A DNA stretch of 64,000 nucleotides, taken from positions 496,001 through 560,000 of the forward strand of contig BGZK01000136.1 of NCBI GenBank assembly GCA_005406025.1. The letters run 5' to 3'. A model generated the notes under the pieces. It was not told the DNA's origin and made no database searches. It worked only from the letters and a program-made list of their open reading frames with translations. The stretch is from Eumeta japonica. Lineage: Eukaryota > Arthropoda > Insecta > Lepidoptera > Psychidae. The translations under genes were made by a program, and so were the position numbers. This document shows, one piece after another, positions 51,915 through 56,765 of the stretch (its first letter is position 1; the number at the start of each line of letters is the position of its first letter).

Positions 51915-54900
51915 GAGCGTTTATATTTCTAAAATTATGACAACCATATTGAATATTCGGACGGAACAATGTTCCGTTATATATAATTAAAATTCACGAA
52001 AACATTGGCTCATTCCGAAAGTGGAGTTTGTGCGAACGGTACGTCAAAAGTAAAACGGCTCTTCACGGCGCGAAGTGGCGCGGTGTCTGTTTCAATGAAG
52101 GCGATAGGCAAAAACTGCGAGTAAGCATTGATCACTGGATAAAAAAAACAGCCCGCCTCGCGCCAAACCAAATGTATCCGACTTATAATGAGATGCACGC
52201 TTGACGAAATATTAAAGCGGATCGCGAGTTTTTGCCCGAATTTTTGCCGTTAACTAACTCTCCGAGAAGAGATTTTTGTTACTGCCGGCGGTCACAGAGT
52301 TCCGACTGCGGCGGCAGCGGTCGAATTGTTCGTCTGAAATTAAATTTTAGATTAATTGTGACTGAATGATTTTTGATATGAAAAAGATAGATGTGGGTAT
52401 GAGATTTTTTTTTTGTATTTTGATATCAATTTTTTTAAGTTGTATGTACGCCATGTTCGAGGCAAAAAAAATGATTTAAATAGTGATTCTTTTGTATAGA
52501 AAAAGTGGCTTAAACACTTAAAAGTAATTTGGAAAAAAAAAATCCTTTACTCCTAAAAACTTTTTTCATTAATATATACAGATGTGGAAGACGATTTAAA
52601 TTATTGACCTACATACTTCAATACAAAATAACTATTGCTATTAAAATAATAATTATAAATAAAGTGCATGAAAGTTTTAAATTTTAATTTTTTAATTTTT
52701 ATGAAATTAGAATTTTCGGACATTTAAATTAATTATTGAATGTTAAATTTTGCAGGCTTAACTGTATCTATCTGTATCATTCAGATATTCATTATTCAAA
52801 ATAAGCTTGGATCTACTAAAATTAGACTTACTACCACTTTTATACAGTACCGTAAAAGAAAAAAATAACATCTAGCACGTGACATCAAACACGATACAAA
52901 TTTTTACTTTTTAACAGCAAAAAATCGTTACGTTTATCTATCTAACATTGAATTGAGACCATGAAAATACAATTTAAGAGGCTTGAATTTTGATAGGTCA
53001 TCGACATATATTCAAGGTCACAGGTATTACACTATTTCGCTTGCTTTTGATATCAGTTCTATGGGAATTTATTCAGTAGACTTAGCGTTGGTTTATTGTT
53101 AACTACACACATCTCCATAGTAAACACAAACGGTCGAAACTAACATTAAATAATGGGGCATGGGACGTTAATAAAATTTGACGCCAACAACTATTTTTTT
53201 TTAAATTTAATATATAAATTATTATCAATCAGACAAACGTACGACAAGTATTTTTTGGCACGCCATTTCGAAATATCTTTAGGATTAAACAAGTTAGTTT
53301 GATCATTCTGAAAGGGATCTATCAAAGGAGATCGACGAGAAAAACCTGCACGGTGAACGTGTGCGACGGAACAGGCGGCACGTAGTGTCCTAGAAAATGC
53401 ACTGAGCCTATGGCATATCAAGGGAGAGCTCAAGTTTAAATGTCTACGACGACCGGAACGAATGAGTCTTAATGCAGACTGCAGACGAAAGCGAGTGAAG
53501 TGTGTAAAGATCGTAGTAAAGTGAAATCACTGGTCTCTACTTACTCCTATGAAACACGAGTTATATTATCAACAAGTAGTGTAAAAAAAAATCCTTAAAA
53601 TCCACATCGTAATCAAAACTGTTTTCAAATTATGTTACCAAGATACGGAATGTGGTCAATGGCTTGCAAAAACAGATAAAGTTTTCACGTAGTACTTATA
53701 ATGAAGAAGTTTTGTTTTTGAACTGTATATTATATTAATATCTATTAAATGTAAAAATATGATGCCATAAAGGAAAACAAAAATTCGATAGAACGTAAAA
53801 ATCGAAAGTTAGCTCTGAATAACAAATTTTCATAATTATCTATTTATTTTTCGGTTGGCTTTATATAGCCTAACAATAATGACTCACAGTATTAACACAA
53901 TCTATTTTTAAAGTTTGTATATAAACATCTTTTGTATAAATTATAATAACGTCTAATGTTCGTAAAGTCGGCCTTGCCCCAGTAAACGTCTGTATGTCAC
54001 TATTTTTTTTTATTGCCAAATCGTACCGTATTCTTACGGTCGAGAGTCGGAAAAAAAAACCCAGACACGCTCTCAAGGAATCACGTATCACAATTCCAGT
54101 TTTGTAGCGGACCAGAAAACCACAGAGCGCCCACGGTATCATAACAACGAAAATCGATTGCACAAATCGATAATTTACGTGATCGACGCAAAGAATAATC
54201 GAGTCTTTTTTTTTTTTCCATCCGCGTCCAACACCCGAGTCCCTTTCAATACCGAAACGCGACCGCTCGTGTACGTGTCCGTACGTTTGAATTAGCGGTT
54301 GCGAAATTTCGAGTGAAACCGGTGAAATATTATCGCCGTTACAACAAACCCGGGGGCCGTGTGTCGCTTCTATTGTGTGAATTAGATTGATCTGTGAGTG
54401 GCGTGACGTGTTGCGCAACTGTCAACCTGCGGTGGGTAGGTGGTTTTTTTTTTTTTAATTTATTTACTTTTATTGTTGCTTCGATTTTCCGCGCTGACCT
54501 TACCTCGCGTTGCGGCATCGTAAACAAACATTTGAAGTTCATAATGTATAGCGCTCACCGACAAAATGCTTATTGAATGTTTTGTTAACTTTGTTAGCAG
54601 GCGATTTTGCGAAACGTGCTTGATATTAATTTGAAATGCATTGTTTTTTGGTGATGTTTACTGGAATGCTAAAGCTTATTAATATATTTTTTATTTTATA
54701 GTTTAAAAATTGAAGTAATACAATACTTCGGTTTGTAAATTTTACTTGTCATTATTTAAAATATATATATATACAATACATATATCGTATATATACAATA
54801 ATAGCATAAATATTGAGTTTTTAATGAAACCACTCACAATGAAGGGAATAGTTAATAAATATAAAGATGTTTATTAACAGTTGTGTTGTATTTTATTAAC

Positions 54901-56765
54901 CTGCTATTGTTTATTCTGAACTCTATAAAAACGATATTGTTCATCGTTTTCAATCAGATACAGAGACATTCTGTAAACTTTGTACAGCTTATGACCGCTG
55001 CAACGACAAGAAATGCAGTATCGTTTACCGATTTGAGAGTTTCGAAGAATCCTGCATGTAGAATTAGAATTAGTAGTAGTGGTAGAAAGTAGAAGTAGAA
55101 TTAGAAGAAGAAATAGAAAAATAGAATCGTCTTATGAGACGAATTCGGTGAGATTGCTAGGTAACTCCCGCTTTCAAAATAAATATCACAAAGACCATAT
55201 TGTCGACACCGACATTTTCATCGAACCTAATGTTTGTCTGTTCACAAAAGAAAAAAGGTAAGCAATACTAAGAGATTGCGGCTTGGGATATTAATCTTAG
55301 GATAAATTATTGTATATGGATCCGCTATACACGAATTTAATTCAATTTAGGGTTTCTGACTCCTGCAAGTTGGCATTGAGGAGTTCACGTTTAGCTCATG
55401 AGGAGTACGTACTGCGCATTGGAACGCCGCCGTTTACATAAACGGTAACCACACAAATATATTTATAGTCGATTAAGTATAGGGAAAAGGAGGAAGTTGT
55501 AGTAAGCATTTATTTTTAGGGATCGGTTTTTCAATAGAAAAAAAAGGAACCATCGTAGGATCATTTCGTTGTTTGTTTGTCCGTCCGTCTGTCTTTCTAT
55601 TGTTGTCTGTTTGTCGAGATAATTTTTTTTCGCGCGATGAGAAATGTTAAAATTGATATCAAATAATTAGGTATGCAGTCCCTCAATAACTGTAAAAATT
55701 AAGCATCTAAATTGACGCAATCAAAAGTACGGACATTTATGCCTTATATTTTGACATCGCAAGTAAATCGAAACATGTAGGGTACTTTTAATTGATCTAG
55801 AATAATGTAATTTGACAAAAAATGAAGTCTCGTACCACAAATAAAAAAAAAATCAGGAAAACTTGAATTTTTAGCTGTATTACTAAAAAAAAAAAATACC
55901 ACTACAAACAAACACCTGAAGTTGGAGTATGAACCATGATGTAAACCGATGTGAGGATTGGAGAACATTTCTTAACTTCTGCGACGACAATTTGAAATTT
56001 CTAAAAGTTTGAATAATTAAAAAAAATTGAAAAACTTTTTGAAAAAAAACCAAGTTTGCACGGAACCCTTCAAGATGCTAATTCTATTAGCACTTATATA
56101 AGTTTTTATTTTAAAAGTGTAGCACTGAACAAGCATGCGGTGGTGATGATCCCCTTGATCACTTTCAGGCTTGTCGCGAATAACGAATCCGCCGTAGGGC
56201 AGTACACCCGCCGCCGGCGCAACCAGAGACAGCTGAAATCGCCCTCAGGTGCGGCTGATACGTTCCATGTAAATGCATCGCATTACAAGACGGTCCCAGC
56301 TGTGGTAAATATGATACGAGTTGTGATTACAAGACAAACTCCCGGAAACTTTATTTGAAATAGACATTTTCAATGTCGTAACCAGTACTATCGAGCTATC
56401 CGTAGACCATATTACATGCCAATAACACCACGGATCATGAGATACGTAATTCATCGTCGTCCACAGTCATTATTCATGTTTATCGATATATAAGCTCTGT
56501 TTTGTCTTCTTGAAATACATCTACTTCACAGTGAAAAGTTCTTATTGTTCTACGTACAACTACAAATGTCGGTTATGGCATAATGATCGCAATGAACAAG
56601 ATATGAATATGTGTGATGTTTTCTCACTGCCCACAATCAAAGGCGTACATTGACCGAGATTGAAGTCATATGCTAAATTAGTGCATACCTGTAGAATATG
56701 TGTCCCTTGGTGCTGCTCGAACAGTTCCATCGCTAAGCCTATAGCTGTTCGCCTGTTCTGTGCAC
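8763..56765 (-). CDS. trh: trachealess (NPAS1/3-type bHLH-PAS transcription factor), partial: PAS and C-terminal exons
   Basis: Trh is a nuclear transcription factor that pairs with Tango/ARNT and, in Drosophila, switches on tracheal and salivary-duct tubulogenesis; the Bombyx gene has been linked to silk-gland development (established knowledge). Eight minus-strand exons, each with AG acceptor and GT donor, join in one open frame of about 702 residues: 56689-56765, 47636-47725, 35670-35832, 26473-26597, 19828-20021, 19147-19256, 10107-10254, 8763-9966. In order they encode the stretch before PAS-A, PAS-A, a linker, PAS-B and a long C-terminal tail. Motifs such as [41 protein letters not shown] and INVNYVIS-like [10 protein letters not shown] match the Trh/NPAS3 branch better than Sim or Dysfusion. 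The bHLH domain, start codon and promoter are not in the window. Introns range from 140 bp to 11.8 kb. Exon boundaries are read from sequence, not from cDNA. Confidence 0.95.
9967..10106 (-). other. trh intron, 140 bp
   Basis: This is a GT-AG intron (minus-strand donor GTGAGC, acceptor TTGTTTCAG) and the shortest in the gene. It is AT-rich with no other recognisable content. Confidence 0.9.
10107..10254 (-). CDS. trh: trh exon: PAS-B C-terminal half
   Basis: This 148-bp exon follows TTGTTCCAG and ends before GTGAGC. It encodes [20 protein letters not shown], then [20 protein letters not shown] and [10 protein letters not shown]. This is the last half of PAS-B, with the typical YTWxQTCAT and VNYVIS strands. 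It is separated from the terminal exon by an intron of only 140 bp, the shortest in the gene. Confidence 0.94.
10376..10434. repeat. (TA)n microsatellite
   Basis: An uninterrupted TA dinucleotide run of about 58 bp lies 120 bp upstream (transcript sense) of the acceptor at 10255. It is likely polymorphic in length. Confidence 0.97.
10545..10770 (+). repeat. dispersed repeat fragment, family uncertain
   Basis: The GATCGACTTCAATAAAGGAG motif followed by GGACCGATTCCGATTTTTTT and AAAGGGTATACTCTGGAGGT resembles tails of repeats widespread in lepidopteran genomes. The resemblance is from memory and not confirmed. Confidence 0.4.
10880..11480 (+). mobile_element. decayed mariner (mori/mellifera-like) transposase fragment
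   Basis: Frame 2 of this stretch reads [18 protein letters not shown], then [20 protein letters not shown], a HHDN...SHT catalytic segment (about 11177-11200, in another frame), [36 protein letters not shown] and a C-terminal EYFAKQ. These are consecutive landmarks of mariner transposases of the mori/mellifera type. Frameshifts and stops break it repeatedly, and the N-terminal third is missing. I see no clear terminal repeats. Confidence 0.8.
12325..12515. repeat. dispersed repeat tail
   Basis: ACTAGCTGTCCCGCCCGCTT at one end and TTTAGTAGTTTTTACGTGAT at the other are typical of a very common insect repeat (CTAGCTG...CCCGC...TTTGCGTGA). The parent element is not identified. Confidence 0.5.
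13380..13880. promoter_or_regulatory. GC-rich noncoding patch dense in GCCAT motifs (candidate regulatory element)
   Basis: In AT-rich intron DNA this 500-bp patch is GC- and CpG-rich. It holds six GCCAT/ATGGC motifs (near 13402, 13437, 13450, 13724, 13815 and 13851), several as CGCCATTTT, plus a GAGAGA run near 13785. GCCAT is the core site of Pleiohomeotic/YY1. The regulatory role is inference; an unrecognised exon is an alternative. Confidence 0.3.
15640..15870. promoter_or_regulatory. GC-rich noncoding patch with CACGTG
   Basis: This short CpG-rich island in AT-rich intron contains CACGTG (near 15665), two GCGGCCGC-like blocks and GCGCGCGGCGCG. No coding signal or splice site supports an exon. 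It is a candidate enhancer by composition only. Confidence 0.25.
15926..16084. mobile_element. hAT-type MITE, 159 bp
   Basis: The left end CAGGGCCGTGCATAGAGATT CAGACAG and the inward-read right end CAGGGGCGCACACAGAGATT CAGACAG form a 27-bp inverted repeat with few mismatches. The flanks CTTGTAAC and ACTGTAAT are similar 8-mers, consistent with a decayed hAT target duplication. There is no coding capacity. Confidence 0.7.
19147..19256 (-). CDS. trh: trh exon: PAS-B middle
   Basis: This 110-bp, GC-rich exon follows TTCAACAG and ends before GTGAGT. It encodes [20 protein letters not shown] and [16 protein letters not shown], the helical part of PAS-B. Read with the previous exon, the junction is CEP-S-R-VSEL, apparently one residue longer than the usual CEP-R-VS of the family. 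The next exon supplies the rest of the Leu codon. Confidence 0.93.
19257..19827 (-). other. trh intron, 571 bp
   Basis: This GT-AG intron splits PAS-B. It is AT-rich and I see nothing else in it. Confidence 0.85.
19828..20021 (-). CDS. trh: trh exon: end of PAS-A and start of PAS-B
   Basis: This 194-bp exon follows CTTCCAG and ends before GTATAT. It encodes 64 residues plus two bases. It starts [20 protein letters not shown] (last PAS-A strand) and ends with [20 protein letters not shown], the first PAS-B strands. The donor leaves AG, which joins a C from the next exon. Confidence 0.94.
20971..21004. repeat. short hairpin
   Basis: CTTGAGATGCTCAC and GTGAGCACCTCAA are near-perfect inverted arms (one mismatch) around a 7-base loop. 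Function is unknown. Confidence 0.5.
21661..21900 (+). repeat. tRNA-derived SINE
   Basis: The head GCCGCGTTGGCCCAGTGGTT AAGAC has a clear RNA polymerase III A-box. A decayed B-box region (ACGATTCCGGAC) follows, and the tail has GGCCCAGCATTGGGACG, a motif familiar from lepidopteran SINE/LINE tails. It is an old, diverged copy. Confidence 0.7.
22020..22210. promoter_or_regulatory. GC-rich noncoding patch
   Basis: A CpG-rich block (CGGCGGCTCCTGGCCGTTCG, later GACCGCCGCTAATTGCCGCG) stands out from the flanking AT-rich DNA. No open frame with splice sites fits it. The two GGCGG/CCGCC blocks could pair as a stem. It is a candidate conserved noncoding element. Confidence 0.25.
22840..23060. promoter_or_regulatory. 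GC-rich noncoding patch
   Basis: ACGGGGCGGGGCGGCGTAAT and GGGCCCCGCGGAACCCCGCG lie in otherwise AT-rich intron. Sp/KLF-type GGGGCGGGG sites are visible. No exon structure was found. Confidence 0.25.
23420..23712 (-). repeat. possible tRNA-derived SINE (reverse)
   Basis: On the minus strand it begins ATGGCCGAGTGGTCAAGAGC, an A-box like that of tRNA-Leu/Ser. Further in it has a TCTCGAATCGC segment resembling a B-box, but the spacing is far longer than in a tRNA. It is probably an old SINE or tRNA-like repeat. Confidence 0.45.
24590..25520 (+). mobile_element. mariner (mori/mellifera-like) transposase fragment, decayed
   Basis: Reading through frameshifts, the order of motifs is [10 protein letters not shown]...[88 protein letters not shown] and a tail GTTTTGATTTTCTAAGGACT. 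This follows a mariner transposase from the middle of its DNA-binding domain to the end. The usual TGDESW is IGEESW, so the first catalytic Asp is lost. The post-coding tail matches that of the copy at 63660-63922. Confidence 0.8.
26473..26597 (-). CDS. trh: trh exon: linker and conserved MKSTLTKRG segment
   Basis: This 125-bp exon follows TTGACAG and ends before GTAAGT. It completes a codon with two bases (TG) and encodes 41 residues, from [20 protein letters not shown] to [20 protein letters not shown] and YR. The [13 protein letters not shown]...KSSGY block is shared with NPAS1/NPAS3 and is the C-terminal part of the PAS-A module. Confidence 0.93.
26700..26880. repeat. dispersed repeat fragment
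   Basis: CGTTATGTCCGTCCGTTCGT followed by CGATTCTAATGAAATCGTAC and a GTAGAGGCGGCTTTTCGAG block looks like the 'tgtccgtc...aaatcg' class of insect repeats. A shorter relative occurs near 55565-55640. Confidence 0.35.
31884..32468. mobile_element. non-autonomous element with ~137-bp inverted terminal arms
   Basis: Left arm 31884-32022 and right arm 32332-32468 are inverted copies with high identity. The core ATTGAATCAAATAATGTTTT AAAGGCAGATAACA is identical in both. The 310-bp spacer is unrelated and includes a small perfect 8-bp hairpin, GTACTTGC...GCAAGTAC (32260-32293). There is no coding capacity. The superfamily is unclear because I cannot define a target duplication. Confidence 0.85.
33000..33170 (+). 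repeat. dispersed repeat tail
   Basis: TCTGTCTGTCTGTCACG, CGCCTAAGCCACTG, CATGAAATTTGGCACGGAGA TAG and ACACCAGGGAA are the ordered landmarks of a very common lepidopteran repeat tail. The parent element is not determined. Confidence 0.6.
33315..33481. mobile_element. hAT-type MITE, 167 bp, perfect target duplication
   Basis: The ends CCGGGCCGGA and (inward from the right) CAGGGCCGGA are inverted copies, typical of hAT CAGGG termini. The flanks 33307-33314 and 33482-33489 are the identical 8-mer GTACTAAC, the 8-bp target duplication of hAT elements. Subterminal GGGCCC blocks also mirror each other. It has no coding capacity. The intact duplication suggests a relatively recent insertion. Confidence 0.9.
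33500..33640 (+). repeat. dispersed repeat fragment
   Basis: The order of blocks (TACATCTGTTTGTCTGTGTG, TCACTTATAACTCGATAATG, AATTTTGTTGAAACTTAAAA) follows the same style as the tail at 33000-33170. This suggests a second, more decayed copy. Confidence 0.4.
34150..34340. repeat. degenerate purine-rich array plus repeat end
   Basis: GAATCGGAACTG, GAAATTGGAATT and AACGGGATCGAATTG form a loose GGAATCG-type hexamer array. It is followed by GGCAGGCGAAGCTGCGAGCA, a repeat end seen widely in moth genomes. It may be the distal part of the repeat begun at 33000. Confidence 0.5.
34352..34371. repeat. short (TA)n run
   Basis: A TA dinucleotide run of about 20 bp. Confidence 0.9.
35670..35832 (-). CDS. 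trh: trh exon: rest of PAS-A core and Ser/Gly linker
   Basis: This 163-bp exon follows TCAACAG and ends before GTGAGA, leaving one base (G) for the next codon. It opens with [20 protein letters not shown] and AEQLGLSLT, the conserved second half of the PAS-A core. It then runs into a hydrophilic Gly/Ser-rich linker ([20 protein letters not shown]). The linker is the part of the family that varies most in length and composition. Confidence 0.95.
37046..37121 (+). repeat. 25-bp tandem repeat, three units
   Basis: The units CGCAACTATGAGTTGCCAGT ACATAG, CCAACTGTGAGTTGCTTGTA TATAG and CGAACTATGAGTTGCCCGTG TATGG lie head to tail. The DNA just after it (GGCCAATAAACAGTGCC) looks like an LTR-style poly(A) signal region, so this may be part of a solo LTR; that is inference. 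Confidence 0.8.
37505..37700 (+). repeat. degenerate GGAATCGG-type hexamer array with repeat end
   Basis: GGAAATTGGAATCG, AACCGGAATCGGGATTG and ATATTGGGATTGACAG are loose repeats of a hexamer. The array ends in AGCTGCGGGTAGAAAGCTTT, the same type of end as at 34320. Confidence 0.6.
37750..38640 (-). mobile_element. 5'-truncated R1-clade non-LTR retrotransposon (LINE) tail with RNase H region
   Basis: Across several frames the minus strand reads, in order, [20 protein letters not shown] (RNase H; usual TDGS is TDGD), [20 protein letters not shown] (RNase H acidic position), [13 protein letters not shown] (usual NERADELAK), [40 protein letters not shown] and LNECNMF. This is the C-terminal part of the pol protein of R1-clade LINEs in Lepidoptera, ending in the gag-like/CCHC-type region after RNase H. 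Endonuclease and reverse transcriptase are absent, as expected for a 5'-truncated copy. Many frameshifts and stops make it dead. It lies between two degenerate hexamer arrays. Confidence 0.88.
38745..38865 (+). repeat. dispersed repeat tail
   Basis: AAGTTTCATCAAAATTCGTT CAGAAATTAAAGCG, ACATCTTTATATCCATAC and TTTATAGTATTAGTGTGATG match the widespread insect pattern 'gtttcatcaaaatcggttcag...catccatac...tataatattagt'. It is not assigned to a family. Confidence 0.6.
39010..39215 (+). repeat. degenerate GGAATTGG-type hexamer array
   Basis: Repeated blocks such as GGAATCGGTATC, AAATTGGAATTAAGAG, AGATTGGGACTG and GAAATTGGAATTAGAATTTG give a loose 6-bp periodicity. On the minus strand this produces an Ile/Pro/Leu-rich open frame that is an artefact of the repeat. 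Confidence 0.7.
39948..40090. repeat. small inverted-repeat element
   Basis: The left arm TATACAATCTGTCTGGTGAA ATACGTGACTGC and the right arm, read inward, TATACAACC...TTGGTAAAAT ACGTGAATG are inverted copies over about 45 bp with gaps. No target duplication is certain. It is probably a MITE relic. Confidence 0.55.
41471..41943 (+). mobile_element. unclassified ~0.5-kb repeat, copy A
   Basis: From TTGGTTGCCTGTAAAGTCGG to GTTGTCACGTCAAAA this sequence has an inverted counterpart at 62714-63220. Identity is very high over 41471-41757, then drops. Near its ends TTTTACGTGACAACG and the inward-read TTTTGACGTGACAACG are inverted copies of each other, which suggests a terminal-inverted-repeat DNA element. 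The superfamily is unknown to me. No coding frame was seen. Confidence 0.8.
42258..43448 (-). mobile_element. mariner element, full length but dead (1191 bp)
   Basis: The inverted ends are GAGTCGGGGAAAAGGATTTT (left) and, read inward from the right, GGTCGAGGAAAAGGTTTTTT. They are flanked by TA at 42256-42257 and 43449-43450. Size and termini fit the mariner family (irritans/cecropia-like), with the transposase on the minus strand. Confidence 0.92.
42440..43281 (-). pseudogene. mariner transposase pseudogene
   Basis: Starting at an ATG ([15 protein letters not shown]) the frame is broken by several indels and stops. Recognisable segments are [64 protein letters not shown] and [20 protein letters not shown]. 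The first two catalytic Asp residues (TGD, VWCD) remain. At the third position the usual HHDN reads HHNK, so the DDD triad is lost as well as the frame. The enzyme would have cut and joined the element's ends. Confidence 0.85.
44235..44456 (-). repeat. tRNA-derived SINE (reverse)
   Basis: On the minus strand the head reads GCGATGGCTCACTGTTTAAG AGC (A-box), and 30 bases on it reads CTGGGTTCGTACTTC (B-box-like), at tRNA spacing. About 170 bp of unrelated SINE body follow, including CTGCACTGGGCCAACG. Confidence 0.6.
45640..45970. promoter_or_regulatory. strongly GC-rich noncoding island with GAGA run
   Basis: About 330 bp of CpG-rich sequence in AT-rich intron, 2 kb upstream (transcript sense) of nothing coding and 1.7 kb downstream of the PAS-A exon. 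It contains CTCCCTCTCTCTCTCC (GAGA-factor type on the minus strand), GCCGCCATG and GCGCGCG runs. The long open frames on both strands are composition artefacts. It could be an internal promoter, enhancer or PRE-like element. Confidence 0.3.
46480..46620. promoter_or_regulatory. GC-rich noncoding patch
   Basis: CGCCTCGCCCGCGGCCGGCG CGCGCGCGGCC and GACCGCCGGC form a compact, self-complementary GC block 0.5 kb from the larger island at 45640-45970. No exon structure was found. Confidence 0.25.
47636..47725 (-). CDS. trh: trh exon: start of PAS-A
   Basis: This 90-bp exon encodes exactly 30 residues, beginning [20 protein letters not shown] and ending [10 protein letters not shown], which is the N-terminal half of PAS-A. 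It lies between TTGCAG and GTAAGT and is in phase 0 on both sides. It is too short and too split to stand out as a long reading frame, but the match to the family and both splice sites are clear. Confidence 0.94.
51864..51911. repeat. (TA)n microsatellite
   Basis: An uninterrupted TA dinucleotide run of about 48 bp in the 9-kb intron. Confidence 0.97.
53191..53460 (-). other. unidentified 80-codon open frame in repeat-like DNA
   Basis: The minus-strand frame includes [39 protein letters not shown] and [13 protein letters not shown]. The composition is more protein-like than chance frames nearby, and codon GC is higher than the intron's. I do not recognise a family. A decayed retroelement segment is the likeliest explanation, with an unannotated small exon less so. 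Confidence 0.3.
56130..56440. other. GC-rich, coding-like block of unknown nature
   Basis: This block, 250 bp downstream (transcript sense) of the trh exon at 56689, is richer in GC than the intron. It has a plus-strand 100-codon frame with a basic [12 protein letters not shown] stretch. No domain is recognised and it does not continue trh on the minus strand. It may be a diverged repeat. Confidence 0.3.
56689..56765 (-). CDS. trh: trh exon: bHLH-to-PAS-A connector
   Basis: This 77-bp exon starts after TTTCAG and ends before GTATGC. It begins in the middle of a codon (two bases, GT, completing a likely Gly) and then encodes [20 protein letters not shown] followed by THILQ. Human NPAS3 has the equivalent AQRRR...ALAIEVFEAHLG...HILQ just before PAS-A, which fixes its place. 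The upstream exon with the bHLH domain was not found between here and 64000. Confidence 0.93.

Larger units (their letters stand above)
47726..56688 (-). other. trh intron, 9.0 kb
   Basis: This GT-AG intron contains a TA microsatellite (51864-51911), a moderately GC-rich patch (52040-52330), an unidentified open frame in repeat-like DNA (53191-53460) and a GC-rich, coding-like block of unknown nature (56130-56440). The rest is AT-rich with no recognisable content. Confidence 0.85.
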
